Of a DNA stretch of 52,203 nucleotides, positions 9,197-17,806 are shown in pieces. Below the pieces are notes generated by a model, which ran no database searches, was not told the DNA's origin, and worked only from the letters and a program-made list of their open reading frames with translations. A program made the position numbers and the translations under genes. Source of the stretch: Bryobacterales bacterium (GTDB lineage Bacteria; Acidobacteriota; Terriglobia; Bryobacterales; Bryobacteraceae). Each line of letters begins with the position of its first letter. Within the stretch, counting starts at the first letter, position 1. Location of the stretch: positions 1 to 52,203 of the forward strand of contig JADZGD010000094.1 of assembly GCA_020854055.1 (NCBI GenBank). Direction: 5' to 3'.

Positions 9197-9958
9197 ATGT
9201 CCTATATTCAGGTTCTTCCAAAGGTGGAGTTTGATCCCGCCACCAACAAGATTCGTTCCGGCGGCCAGGAGCGCGACGCCGGTTTCGCCGCCATTGGGTT
9301 CTCGCTGAATCCGGAGGTGCGCGAGGCGCTGGCGGAACTGTACGGCGACGGGGGACGGGCGGCGCAGGCCGGGTCCATCGGAACCGAAGCCGGCGGCCGT
9401 GCGGATTCGCCCTGGGCGCCCTATGACGGACCGGTGGATAGCCGGGATGCCGTGCCAACCGGCATCGGGCTGCTCACCAGCAGCGGCGCGCCATTGATTG
9501 AGATCTCATCGCAGGCGGCAGCCAACGTTTGGGACTACACCGGGCCGGCTTCGCGCAACCCTTATTTCTGCACTTCCAGCAATCCGCTTCGTACCGGTTA
9601 CGTGAAGGGCTACGACAATTGGTTTGAAGCCGTCAATCTGCTCGGTCCGAACGGTTACGTCATCAACAGCAGCTACACCGCCAACCAGGAGGGCGCCGCC
9701 GAGGCGCTGCGAATCGTCCGGCAGTTTGTGCCCGATGCAACCCTGACCGCCAGTGTGATCGGCGAGGGAACGGCCAGCCCGTGGCGCTCCGACAAAGCAA
9801 TCAATGAGATCGAACTGCCCAACGGTGAACGCGTTAATGCCGGACGGGTGCTGGCCGGCTACTACAATAACGGCATGGGTGTCGATAGTTCGCGCGACGC
9901 GCTGATGCGCTATGAACTGGCGCTCCACACGGGCGAGCAGACCATCAATTACGGCTAG
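9197..9958 (+). CDS. Hypothetical protein, no recognised family
   Basis: A 253-residue protein that I cannot assign. It has no signal peptide and no membrane segment. It is rich in Gly, Ala, Ser and Asn, and carries an aromatic/Asn-rich stretch (VWDYTGPASRNPYFCTSSN, about residues 112-130) and a C-terminal GYYNNGMGVDSSRDAL segment. Coding character is supported by strong GC bias at third positions and a GGAG Shine-Dalgarno eight bases before the ATG. It lies alone between the Ig-like protein and a convergent monooxygenase gene, so context says little. A secreted or phage-derived structural protein is conceivable, but nothing in the sequence proves it. Confidence 0.75.
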   Translation: MSYIQVLPKVEFDPATNKIRSGGQERDAGFAAIGFSLNPEVREALAELYGDGGRAAQAGSIGTEAGGRADSPWAPYDGPVDSRDAVPTGIGLLTSSGAPLIEISSQAAANVWDYTGPASRNPYFCTSSNPLRTGYVKGYDNWFEAVNLLGPNGYVINSSYTANQEGAAEALRIVRQFVPDATLTASVIGEGTASPWRSDKAINEIELPNGERVNAGRVLAGYYNNGMGVDSSRDALMRYELALHTGEQTINYG

Positions 9959-9972
9959 TAGCTGCGGGGCTG

Positions 9973-10269
9973 TTAGGCGATTCGGGTGAACAGATCCACT
10001 CGTGGCGGCGCCACGAAGAGATTGGGAATCTTCGCTCCGAGCATAGTCAGATGCGCCGAAGCGGCGTGGCGGTCCAGTTCGGCCCGCGAGTTCCAGAGCT
10101 CGTAGAACAGGAAATGCCCGGGCCGGTCGTTCATAGTGTGCAGGTCATACTGCACGCAGCCGTTCTCGGCCCGCGTAGGTTCCACCAGGGCCAGCAGTGC
10201 TGCCCGCGCTTCGGTTTCTTTACCTTCTTTTGCCTGAAATTCCGCAACCACCGTTAAGAGTTCAGCCAT
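9973..10269 (-). CDS. Antibiotic biosynthesis monooxygenase (ABM)-domain protein, quinol monooxygenase-like
   Basis: A 98-residue protein of the dimeric alpha/beta ABM family, related to YgiN. The segment EFQAKEGKETEARAALL followed by ENGCVQYDLH and FLFYELWNSRAELDRHAAS is the usual family layout. Members oxidise quinols or similar phenolic compounds without a metal or flavin, and many have no proven substrate. A TGGAG Shine-Dalgarno lies inside the end of the upstream esterase-like gene, and the start codon is two bases after that gene's TAA, so the two form an operon. Full length for the family. Confidence 0.85.
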   Translation of the reverse strand: MAELLTVVAEFQAKEGKETEARAALLALVEPTRAENGCVQYDLHTMNDRPGHFLFYELWNSRAELDRHAASAHLTMLGAKIPNLFVAPPRVDLFTRIA

Positions 10270-10271
10270 GA

Positions 10272-11978
10272 TTAGTATCTCCAGCTTGTCACATCGGCGC
10301 CGGCGGGCGCGCTAGCCTTGATACGTTCCAAAATCCGGCTGACGTACATGGTGTTGTAGTGCAGCCGCGACAGCGAGTTGGGCTCGGTGGGGTCGCCGTT
10401 CCAGCAATGTTCGGCGCGGTCGCCGTAGGCCACCTCGGCATCGGCCGGCGGATTGGCCGTCTGCTTCAGAAAGTCTTCCATCAGGTAGACGGCGTCATTC
10501 AGATAGTAGGTGTCCATGTCGCCGCAATAGATGTGAATCTTGCCACGCAGCTTGGGACCGAGCGTGGGCCAGTCGCGCTGCATGATGTTGCGCAGGTCGT
10601 AATGTTTCAGCCAGTAGGCGGCGGTCGAGTGGTCAATTTCTCCCGTGACTTTGTCGAAAATGCGTTTGGGATAGCCGCCGGGGCCCGCCGGGCTGTACAC
10701 CGCTTCCCAAATATCGAACTGCTGGCCGGAGCGAGAGTGCGTGCCAAGCGCCAACTCGTAAGCGTTGTTATCGTCCAGGACGGCGAAAATGTGCCCCCGG
10801 TAATCGCGCATCGCCGGGCGCGGCACCCGCTTGTGCGCGCCCTCGGTGTAGAACGCGTTCTTGTCTTTATAAATGTTGATGGTGGTATAGGCGCGAAAGT
10901 CGATCGGATCGGGGCAGGCGGCGAACGTACCGTTGTACTCGTCGGGATAGAAAACCTGCGCCGCCAGAGCCTCCCAGCCGCCGGTGGAACCGCCGTAGAG
11001 AAAGCGCGCCCAACCCTGTCCGATGCCCCGGAACCGGTGTTCGATATAGGGAATCAGTTCATAGGTAATGGCGTCGCCGTAGGGTCCCAGGTTGGCCGAA
11101 TTCACCGCGTAGGAATCGTCGTAATACGGGTTGGCATGCTGGATTTCGACAATCAGCATGCGCGGGAAGTTCGGCCCGGTCCAGGTCTTGTAGAACTTGT
11201 AAGCCTCTTCCTGTTCGATACGGTTGTAGCCTGGGACGTGGAACCGCTGGCTGTAGACGGGCTTCAGGTTAGGGTCGGGAGGCTCGGTCCGGAAGCCGCC
11301 GAAATCGGCCGGGAAATGGCCGTGGAAAATGCAAATCGGATAATGCGCTTCCCGATGCTGGTCGAAGCCGGCGGGCAACAGCACGTGGGCTCCCAGGTAC
11401 ATCGGGCGGCCCCAGAACTTCGACAGCCGTTCGCTCTTCATGCGGATGTGTTTGATGTAGGGGGTGTCTTTGGGCGGCGTGATCGGCGGGATCTCCTGGT
11501 CCAACACCAGGCTGACCTCCGAATCGGCCTCCAGGTGAATCTTTCGTGGCCGGCTGTACAAGTTCCCCGGAGCGCGGCTCCACTGTTGTCCCTCACCACG
11601 GTCCATGGGCAGCTTCAGCACCCGGCCATCGGCCAGATGAAAGGTTTCGTAGCGGTGCAACAGTCCCTGCACATAATAGTCGCCAGGCTTTAACCGGGAA
11701 AGACTGCGTACCGGATAACCGAATGCCGTGGCATCCACCACGGCCGGTGCGCCCGGCTGAAGTCCGTTCACATCCAGGCCGAAAACAATCTGGGAGGATA
11801 ACGAGTCGTTGATTTGAAACCGCGGCTCCGCCGACGGGTCGGTGGAGACCAGCAACAGCATTCGCCCGTCGAGCGCGTGCGCGCTCCTGGCGGCCGGGAA
11901 CGAGAGTTGGAAACGCGGCGCCGCCACCGCGCCGCCGGCCAGAAGCACCACTGCCATCCGACGCATCCGATAACACAT
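10272..11978 (-). CDS. Exported alpha/beta-hydrolase (esterase-like)
   Basis: About 568 residues, exported: basic MCYRMRRM followed by a hydrophobic AVVLLAGGAVAA signal. The nucleophile elbow is seen as LYGGSTGGWEALA in the second half, and HCWNGDP near the C-terminus supplies a likely catalytic His. The fold resembles the putative-esterase (esterase D/Fes) group, which act on esters of sugars, phenolics or siderophores. The frame is open upstream to 12044, but the ATG at 11978 places the signal peptide at the N-terminus and lies seven bases after a TATACT -10 box, which suggests a leaderless mRNA. It is followed by the ABM protein in one operon. The substrate is unknown. Confidence 0.82.
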   Translation of the reverse strand: MCYRMRRMAVVLLAGGAVAAPRFQLSFPAARSAHALDGRMLLLVSTDPSAEPRFQINDSLSSQIVFGLDVNGLQPGAPAVVDATAFGYPVRSLSRLKPGDYYVQGLLHRYETFHLADGRVLKLPMDRGEGQQWSRAPGNLYSRPRKIHLEADSEVSLVLDQEIPPITPPKDTPYIKHIRMKSERLSKFWGRPMYLGAHVLLPAGFDQHREAHYPICIFHGHFPADFGGFRTEPPDPNLKPVYSQRFHVPGYNRIEQEEAYKFYKTWTGPNFPRMLIVEIQHANPYYDDSYAVNSANLGPYGDAITYELIPYIEHRFRGIGQGWARFLYGGSTGGWEALAAQVFYPDEYNGTFAACPDPIDFRAYTTINIYKDKNAFYTEGAHKRVPRPAMRDYRGHIFAVLDDNNAYELALGTHSRSGQQFDIWEAVYSPAGPGGYPKRIFDKVTGEIDHSTAAYWLKHYDLRNIMQRDWPTLGPKLRGKIHIYCGDMDTYYLNDAVYLMEDFLKQTANPPADAEVAYGDRAEHCWNGDPTEPNSLSRLHYNTMYVSRILERIKASAPAGADVTSWRY

Positions 11979-11984
11979 AGCGGC

Positions 11985-11992
11985 AGTATAGA
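11985..11992. promoter_or_regulatory. Symmetric -10 element shared by two divergent genes
   Basis: The plus strand reads AGTATAGA. It gives TATACT on the minus strand (11990-11985) toward the esterase gene and TATAGA on the plus strand (11987-11992) toward the J-domain gene. One AT-rich element in a GC-rich region could serve both directions. No good -35 is seen on either side. Confidence 0.5.
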
Positions 11993-12024
11993 AAGTTTTG
12001 GCCGAATCTGCCGATGCTACTTCT

Positions 12025-12624
12025 ATGGCCGCACGCACGGTCAACTATTACGACGAACTGCAAATCCATCCCAAGGCGGAACCGGAGACCATTCATCGCG
12101 TTTACCGCCTGTTCGCGGCGCGTTACCATCCGGACAATCGTGCCAGCGGCAATGCGGAAACATTCCGGCGCATTCGCGAAGCCTATGAGACTCTTAGTGA
12201 TCCCCAGAGCCGCGCCGCCTACGATGCCGAACTGGCGAAACTGGAACCGCCGCCGTTGCCGGTATTCCAGTCCGGGGAGTTCGGCAACGGGATCGCCTCG
12301 GAGGGCAAGATCCGCCTGGGCATTCTCTGCCTGCTCTATGCCCGCAGGCGCGCCAACCCCGACTACGCCGCCCTCTCGATGCTCGACCTGGAACACCTGA
12401 TGGCCTTTCCCCGGGAGCATCTGTCATTTTCTGTCTGGTACCTGCGCGCCAAGCGCTATCTCGCCCAGGATGACCGTTCGAGTTTCGTCATCACCGCCGA
12501 AGGTGTCGATTTCTTGGAAAGCCAACTGGCCGATAATGAGTTTCTGCTGCGCGTCTTCAGAGAGTCGGAAAACGGGATGATGCTCTTTCCCAGGGCGCTG
12601 ATCACCAGCAAGGAACGCCACTGA
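12025..12624 (+). CDS. J-domain protein with a C-terminal winged-helix-like region
   Basis: About 199 residues. Residues 6-75 form a J domain with the HPD tripeptide in ARYHPDN and a helix IV region around YETLSDPQSRAAYD, so it should stimulate the ATPase of an Hsp70 (DnaK). There is no G/F region, zinc finger or DnaJ C-terminal domain, so it is a class C J protein. The C-terminal half (about 100-185) is predicted by eye to be helix-helix-strand, like a winged helix (LRAKRYLAQDD, then SSFVITAEGVDFLES). An alternative TTG start at 11998 would add nine residues; the ATG at 12025 is preferred because it leaves a normal leader after the -10 box. The partner and cargo are unknown. Confidence 0.8.
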   Translation: MAARTVNYYDELQIHPKAEPETIHRVYRLFAARYHPDNRASGNAETFRRIREAYETLSDPQSRAAYDAELAKLEPPPLPVFQSGEFGNGIASEGKIRLGILCLLYARRRANPDYAALSMLDLEHLMAFPREHLSFSVWYLRAKRYLAQDDRSSFVITAEGVDFLESQLADNEFLLRVFRESENGMMLFPRALITSKERH

Positions 12625-12663
12625 CGCGCTTCCGGCCGGCCTGGCCTGTAGCAGACTGAATAC

Positions 12664-14184
12664 ATGGCTCACCGGGATTTCCATTACCTGGAGCGCATCC
12701 TCACCGCCTGTGTTTATGATGTCGCCATTGAATCGCCGTTGGATGGCGCGCCGCTGCTTTCCCGGCGCCTGGCGAACCGTGTTCTGCTGAAGCGCGAGGA
12801 TCTGCAGCCGGTCTTTTCCTTCAAGTTGCGCGGCGCCTACAACAAGATGGCATTGCTCGATGGCGAACGTCTCGGGGCGGGCGTGGTGGCCGCCTCGGCT
12901 GGCAACCACGCGCAGGGAGTTGCGCTGGCGGCGCGCAAGCTGGGCTGCCACGCCGGCGTGGTGATGCCTGTCACTACTCCGCAGATCAAGGTAGCCGCGG
13001 TCGCGGCGCTCGGCGCCCAGGTGATCCTCGAGGGCGAATCCTATGACGATGCCTACCGTCACGCGGTCAGACTCGCCCAAACCACGGGGGCCACGCTGAT
13101 CCATCCCTACGACGACCCGGACGTCATCGCCGGCCAGGGCACCATCGCCATGGAGATCCTGCGGCAGCATCCCGGCCCCATCGGCGCTATTTTCGTTCCC
13201 ATCGGAGGCGGAGGCCTCATTGCGGGGATTGCCGTTTACGTCAAACGTCTCAAGCCCCAGACCCGCATCATCGGTGTGGAGCCGGAGGAGTCCGATGCCA
13301 TGTACCGCTCGCTTGCCGCCGGCGAGCGCATAAGCCTGCCGCGTGCCGGCCTGTTTGCCGACGGCGTGGCCGTCAAGGAGGTGGGCGAAGAGACCTTCCG
13401 GCTCTGCCGTGAGTTGGTCGATGAGGTCATCCTGGTGGATAACGATGAGATCTGTGCCGCCATCAAGGATGTTTTCGAAGATACCCGCTCCATTCTGGAA
13501 CCATCCGGCGCGCTTTCGGTCGCCGGCATGAAGGCCTGGGTAGCTCGTAACCGTATCGAGGGGCAAACGCTGGTGGCCGTGGCCTCGGGCGCCAACATGA
13601 ACTTCGACCGGCTCGGCTTCGTGGCTGAATCGGCCGAATTGGGTGAGCAGCGCGAGGCCGTGTTTGCCGCCACCATTCCGGAGCGCGTGGGCAGCTTCAA
13701 GGAGTTCTGCCGCCTGCTCGGCCGCCGTCAGATCACCGAGTTCAACTACCGCTACGCCGACCCGGACCGCGCCCACATATTCGTAGGCGTGCAGGTGGCC
13801 ACCCGCGCCGAGGCCAAACAGGTGCTGGCCTCACTCGAAGCGGCCGGCGTGCGCGTGCTCGATCTCACCACCAACGAGATGGCCAAGTTGCACGTGCGCC
13901 ACCTGGTGGGAGGCCATGCGCCGCAGGTGGCTAATGAGCGTATCTACCGTTTCGAATTCCCCGAGCGCCCTGGCGCCCTCACCGAGTTTCTGGACCGTAT
14001 GAGCCGCAGTTGGAACATCAGCCTGTTCCACTATCGCAATCACGGCGCCGATTACGGCCGCGTGCTGGCCGGCATCCAGGTACCACGGGAAGATGACGCT
14101 ATGTTCGGCCAGTTTCTCCAAAAACTGGGTTACCCCAACTGGCGCGAGGACGACAATCCGGCCTATCGGCTCTTTCTGAGCTGA
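12664..14184 (+). CDS. ilvA: Threonine ammonia-lyase (threonine deaminase), biosynthetic
   Basis: PLP enzyme that converts L-threonine to 2-oxobutanoate and ammonia, the first step of isoleucine synthesis. The 506-residue length matches the biosynthetic, allosteric form. PLP lysine K54 lies in SFKLRGAYN; SAGNHAQG and the glycine-rich PIGGGGLIAG phosphate loop follow. The C-terminal part from about residue 325 holds two ACT-like regulatory domains (each marked by an FPERPG or TIPERVGSF start), which in the family bind isoleucine and valine. It stands alone here, not with other ilv genes, 39 bp after the J-domain gene. Confidence 0.96.
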   Translation: MAHRDFHYLERILTACVYDVAIESPLDGAPLLSRRLANRVLLKREDLQPVFSFKLRGAYNKMALLDGERLGAGVVAASAGNHAQGVALAARKLGCHAGVVMPVTTPQIKVAAVAALGAQVILEGESYDDAYRHAVRLAQTTGATLIHPYDDPDVIAGQGTIAMEILRQHPGPIGAIFVPIGGGGLIAGIAVYVKRLKPQTRIIGVEPEESDAMYRSLAAGERISLPRAGLFADGVAVKEVGEETFRLCRELVDEVILVDNDEICAAIKDVFEDTRSILEPSGALSVAGMKAWVARNRIEGQTLVAVASGANMNFDRLGFVAESAELGEQREAVFAATIPERVGSFKEFCRLLGRRQITEFNYRYADPDRAHIFVGVQVATRAEAKQVLASLEAAGVRVLDLTTNEMAKLHVRHLVGGHAPQVANERIYRFEFPERPGALTEFLDRMSRSWNISLFHYRNHGADYGRVLAGIQVPREDDAMFGQFLQKLGYPNWREDDNPAYRLFLS

Positions 14185-14330
14185 AAGTCCGGAAATCGCT
14201 ATACATAACTGGATTTGGCTGGATTCACCGGCCGCACGGCGGCTCAACTTCTCATGAAGTGCGCGAGCCGTTTGGTGAGCTTCCCAAGAGCACCAATCTC
14301 ACACTTCCAAACTGTGCACACGCGCCAGCC

Positions 14331-14357
14331 GGCCAGCTTGGCGGCATGAAGCTGGCC
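14331..14357. repeat. Perfect 9-bp inverted repeat between convergent genes
   Basis: GGCCAGCTT and AAGCTGGCC separated by nine bases, in the 184-bp space between the converging ilvA and the tsaC-like gene. It could end transcription in both directions, though neither side has a U-tract. Confidence 0.4.
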
Positions 14358-14368
14358 GAAAACTCAAT

Positions 14369-15007
14369 CTAAAATCCCTTTAGGCAATCGGCGATTTCAC
14401 GCTGCGTGATGGAGCCTTCGCGAATTACCCGCCAATAAGGTTCCGTAATGTCTACCGTGGTGGCGCCGGCGCCCACCGACAAGCCGCCGTCGAGCACCAG
14501 GTCCAGCCGTCCGTCCATCATCCCGAAGACTTCGATTCCGCTGCGGCAGGTGGGTTGTCCGGAGATGTTGGCGCTGGTGCCGATCAGCGGCTGTTGCAGG
14601 GCATCGAGCAGCGCCATCGCAGTCTTCGAGCGCGGCTGCCGCAACGCCAGCCGGCCGGTGTTCCCGGTGACCTTCAGCGGTACCTTCGCCGTCGCCGGAA
14701 CAATCACCGTCAGCGGTCCCGGCCAGAAGTGCAGCGCCAGCACGTAGAAGCGTTTGGTGACTTCCGGTGTCAACTCCTCGGCGGTCAGCAGGTCCGGAAT
14801 CAACAGCGGCAAGGATTGTTCCGCTTTGCGGCCCTTGGCCGTGAACACCTGTCCCACTGCCCGCACGTTGAAGGGATCGGCTACCAGGGTGTAGAGGGCA
14901 TCGGTGGGGATGGCGACGACGCCTCCGCCACGGATGATTCCGGCCGCTCGCTCAATAGCCTTCGACGACGGTAGTTCGGGGTCGATTTCGAGGAGGTCTG
15001 TCGGCAC
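14369..15007 (-). CDS. L-threonylcarbamoyladenylate synthase family protein (Sua5/YciO/YrdC)
   Basis: A 212-residue member of the family that makes threonylcarbamoyl-AMP from threonine, bicarbonate and ATP for the t6A37 modification of tRNA. Seen: IIRGGGVVAIPTDALYTL (N-terminal substrate pocket), KGRKAEQSLPLL, and PLIGTSANISGQP with the conserved SAN. The frame is open to 15205, but that would overlap mutM heavily. A GTG at 15007 starts one base after the mutM TAA (TAACGTG), giving a normal family length, so I use it. The operon order is DUF62, mutM, this gene. It could be a YciO-type paralogue rather than the essential TsaC. Confidence 0.9.
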   Translation of the reverse strand: MPTDLLEIDPELPSSKAIERAAGIIRGGGVVAIPTDALYTLVADPFNVRAVGQVFTAKGRKAEQSLPLLIPDLLTAEELTPEVTKRFYVLALHFWPGPLTVIVPATAKVPLKVTGNTGRLALRQPRSKTAMALLDALQQPLIGTSANISGQPTCRSGIEVFGMMDGRLDLVLDGGLSVGAGATTVDITEPYWRVIREGSITQREIADCLKGF

Positions 15008-15008
15008 G

Positions 15009-15818
15009 TTATCTCTGGCAACCGGGACAATAATACGTCGAACGGCCACCCTGGGGCATTCTGCGAATTGTACGGTGGCAGATCCGGCAGGGTTCCCCTT
15101 CGCGGTCATACACCGACACACAAAAACGCTCCGCCTCCTCGAGGCGGCCCGGGCGCGCGTAGGTAGTACAGGCAGATTGTACCGCATCGCCAAGAACATC
15201 GACAATTGCCGCGTGAAGGACGGCGAGTTTCGGCCGTTTCAGTGTCTGCATCAACCGCGTGGGACTGATTCCGGCTCTGAATAGCGCCTCGGCGGCGTAG
15301 ATATTGCCAAGGCCGGCCACTTCGCCCTGGTCCATCAGGAACAGCTTGGCCGGCTTTCTCGAGTGGCGCGCGCGCCTCACCAGATATTCCAGGCTGAAAT
15401 CCGGCGAGAGTGGCTCGGGTCCCAGTTTGGCGAGCAACACCTCCAGCTCCGCGTCGGGGTGCAGCGTGATTCTCCCCAGCGCCCGCGGGTCGTCCAATAC
15501 CAATTCGGCGCCGCCGGCCAGTTCGAACCAGGCCCGTACGGTAGGGCTGCGCTCGCGCGCATCGTGGATCACATACACATTCCCGGTCATCCGCAAGTGG
15601 ATACGCAGCGTCACCCCGTCCGACAGCCGTAGCAGCAGGTTCTTGGCACGGCGTTCCACTTCACGGATGGTTCTTCCGGCGGATTCCCGGCCAATTTGCG
15701 CCGCATCCTGCGGATGTGCCGTCGCCGGCCGGGGGAATACCGCTGCTACGATCCGCGCCCCTTTGGCCTGGCGGCGCAACCGCCGGCGGACGGCTTCCAC
15801 TTCGGGTAGTTCAGGCAT
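15009..15818 (-). CDS. mutM: Fpg/Nei-family DNA glycosylase (formamidopyrimidine-DNA glycosylase)
   Basis: Removes oxidised bases such as 8-oxoguanine or oxidised pyrimidines and nicks the abasic site. The 269-residue chain starts MPELPEVE, giving the catalytic Pro (P2 after Met removal) and Glu. It has HLRMTGNVYV in the N-terminal domain, the helix-two-turn-helix region GLGNIYAAEALFRAGISP, and a C-terminal zinc finger with CRICH and YYCPGC. Start and stop overlap the DUF62 gene upstream by one base (TGATG), so translation is coupled. Fpg and Nei subtypes cannot be told apart with certainty by eye. Confidence 0.94.
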   Translation of the reverse strand: MPELPEVEAVRRRLRRQAKGARIVAAVFPRPATAHPQDAAQIGRESAGRTIREVERRAKNLLLRLSDGVTLRIHLRMTGNVYVIHDARERSPTVRAWFELAGGAELVLDDPRALGRITLHPDAELEVLLAKLGPEPLSPDFSLEYLVRRARHSRKPAKLFLMDQGEVAGLGNIYAAEALFRAGISPTRLMQTLKRPKLAVLHAAIVDVLGDAVQSACTTYARPGRLEEAERFCVSVYDREGEPCRICHRTIRRMPQGGRSTYYCPGCQR

Positions 15819-16606
15819 CAGTACAGCGTCAACTCCACCGGAGCGCCCGTTCCGCAGCCCAGCTTTCTGGCTGCTGATGCCTGGTTCGCCGCCACCTCCA
15901 GGTAACCCGAGCTACCCACAATCACCGCCAGCTCGCCCGGCTCACACTCGGAATAGTTCAGAGCCAGGCGGCGGATCTTCACCAGGCCGGCGCCCAGTTC
16001 GAAGGGCCGCGTGGCCAAATCGGGAAACTCGCGCACGTGGAAATTGGTGATCAGGTTCCCGAAGTGGTCAATCTTCAGGATGGCCCCGGTCCAGACGCGC
16101 TTGCCCGTCCGCACCGGCTTTTCAAAGTTGGCCCGAAGGTGGTCGGTTATCAGCCGGCCGAAGCGCGCCGGCGTCACGCCCTTGCCCAGGTGCCCGGCAA
16201 CCGGCGCGAAAATGTCGCGCCCGTGAAACGTGCGGCTCACCGGGTGGTGGAAGTAGCGCTCGTCGGTAATCACCCGCACGCGGTGCTTCTCCTCGGCGAA
16301 AACCATCGAGAACACGCCATTATCGGGACCGATGAAGTATTGTCCGGCGGCCTCCACCAGAATCGGCCGGCGTGAGGTGCCCACGCCCGGATCCACCACC
16401 ACCACATGAATGGTCTTACGCGGGAAATAGCGGTAGGTCTGGGCAATCACGAACGCGCCCTCGGCGATCTCCTGCGGCTTCACTCCATGCGTGATGTCGA
16501 CGATCGTGGCAGTGGAATTAATTCCCAGAATCACGCCCTTCATCACACCCGTAAAGTGATCCGTGGTGCCGAAGTCGGTGGTCAGCGTTATCAGGCAGCG
16601 GGGCAT
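15818..16606 (-). CDS. S-adenosylmethionine hydrolase, DUF62 family (SAM hydroxide adenosyltransferase)
   Basis: A 262-residue protein of the family that includes the fluorinase and chlorinase. Most genomic members, lacking a halide loop, hydrolyse SAM to adenosine and methionine. Seen: LITLTTDFGTTDHF (N-terminal Asp), VVDPGVGTSRRPI, GPDNGVFS and the RTFHGRDIFAPVAGHL motif. The long insertion loop typical of the fluorinase is not present as far as I can see. First gene of a leftward operon with mutM and the Sua5-like gene. The adjacent divergent cysteine desulfurase and mnmA make a tRNA/sulfur housekeeping neighbourhood. Confidence 0.92.
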   Translation of the reverse strand: MPRCLITLTTDFGTTDHFTGVMKGVILGINSTATIVDITHGVKPQEIAEGAFVIAQTYRYFPRKTIHVVVVDPGVGTSRRPILVEAAGQYFIGPDNGVFSMVFAEEKHRVRVITDERYFHHPVSRTFHGRDIFAPVAGHLGKGVTPARFGRLITDHLRANFEKPVRTGKRVWTGAILKIDHFGNLITNFHVREFPDLATRPFELGAGLVKIRRLALNYSECEPGELAVIVGSSGYLEVAANQASAARKLGCGTGAPVELTLY

Positions 16607-16621
16607 CGTAAATGATCAGGG

Positions 16622-16627
16622 TACAAT
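16622..16627 (+). promoter_or_regulatory. Candidate -10 box of the nifS-mnmA operon
   Basis: TACAAT, 30 bp before the ATG at 16658. No convincing -35 is seen. A short hairpin (CCAGAG and CTCTGG) lies between it and the start codon. Confidence 0.45.
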
Positions 16628-16657
16628 GAAACCAGAGGCTTTCCCTCGCTCTGGCGT

Positions 16658-17806
16658 ATGAACCGGTATTATTTCGACTATAACGCCACTACTCCTGTCT
16701 CACCTGAAGTAATGGAGGTATTTGTCCGTGCGCTTCGGGAGACATACGGCAACGCCTCCAGTATTCACACCGACGGGCAGGCCGCCCGTGGCCGGCTGGA
16801 GCTTGCCCGCGAGCAAATTGCCGGGTTGCTCGGCGCGGTGGCGCGGGAAGTCGTGTTGCTCAGCGGAGGCACCGAGGCCGATAATCTGGCGATCCTGGGA
16901 ACGCTTGCCGCCAGCCCGGCGGAGCGAAGGCACGTCGTCACCTCGGCCATCGAGCACCCGGCGGTGCTCAAGACCTGCGCCACTCTCCATGCCACCATTG
17001 TCCCGGCCGATTCCCGCGGACTGATCGATCCGGATGCGGTTCGCGCCGCCCTGCGCCCGGATACCGCGCTGGTCTCCATCATGCACGCCAACAACGAACT
17101 CGGGGTCATCCAGCCAATTGCGGAAATTGCGGCCATCGCTCATCAGGCGGGAGCGTTGATGCATTCGGACGGTGTTCAGGCGGCCGGCAAAATTCCGCTC
17201 GATGTGAACGCCCTGGGGGTCGATCTCTACTCCATCAGCGGCCACAAGTTCTATGCGCCCAAGGGCATGGGAGCGCTCTACGTGCGCAAGGGCACGCGCC
17301 TGGCGCCACTCTTTTTCGGAGGCCGCCACGAAAACGGTCTTCGTCCCGGCACCGAAAACGTGCCCGGCGCGGCCGCTTTGGGCGCGGCTGCCGTTTTGTG
17401 CAAAACGAACCTGAGCGCCGAGTCACTCCGAATTGCCGCCCTGCGCGACCGGCTGGAGCAGGGCATCCTGGCTCAAGTTCCCGACGCCGCGGTGAACGGC
17501 GCCGGCGCGCCGCGCGTGCCCAATACCACCAACATCCGCTTCGACGGCATCGACGCCGAACCGTTGCTGATCGCTCTGGACCTGGCTGGTTTCGCCTGTT
17601 CGAGCGGCGCGGCCTGCTCCAGCGGCGCCGTCGAACCCTCGCACGTCCTGCTCGGAATCGGTCTGACTCGCTCTCAAGCCCGTTCCAGCCTGCGCTTTTC
17701 ACTCGGCCGGTTCAACACCGGGCAGCAGGTGGATGCGCTGATCGAGGCCACCGCCGGCGCCGTCGAGCGCTTGCGCCGCCTCTCTCCGGTGTACACCCAT
17801 GCCTAA
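16658..17806 (+). CDS. Cysteine desulfurase (NifS/IscS family)
   Basis: PLP enzyme that takes sulfur from cysteine as an enzyme-bound persulfide for tRNA thiolation and Fe-S clusters. It has 382 residues. The N-terminal signature YYFDYNATTPV, PLP lysine K197 in SISGHKFYAPKG, and the mobile loop SSGAACSSGAVEPSHV with persulfide Cys C320 are all present, in the IscS/NifS (class I) pattern. It overlaps the start of mnmA by eight bases, which points strongly to sulfur donation to MnmA. No iscU or iscA is adjacent, so Fe-S assembly may be handled elsewhere. Confidence 0.95.
   Translation: MNRYYFDYNATTPVSPEVMEVFVRALRETYGNASSIHTDGQAARGRLELAREQIAGLLGAVAREVVLLSGGTEADNLAILGTLAASPAERRHVVTSAIEHPAVLKTCATLHATIVPADSRGLIDPDAVRAALRPDTALVSIMHANNELGVIQPIAEIAAIAHQAGALMHSDGVQAAGKIPLDVNALGVDLYSISGHKFYAPKGMGALYVRKGTRLAPLFFGGRHENGLRPGTENVPGAAALGAAAVLCKTNLSAESLRIAALRDRLEQGILAQVPDAAVNGAGAPRVPNTTNIRFDGIDAEPLLIALDLAGFACSSGAACSSGAVEPSHVLLGIGLTRSQARSSLRFSLGRFNTGQQVDALIEATAGAVERLRRLSPVYTHA

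Noticed and set aside
10359-11693. A 444-codon open frame on the plus strand opposite the esterase gene
   Set aside because: A high-GC shadow: the minus strand holds the signal peptide, GGSTGGW elbow and coherent protein; this frame has no recognisable domain.
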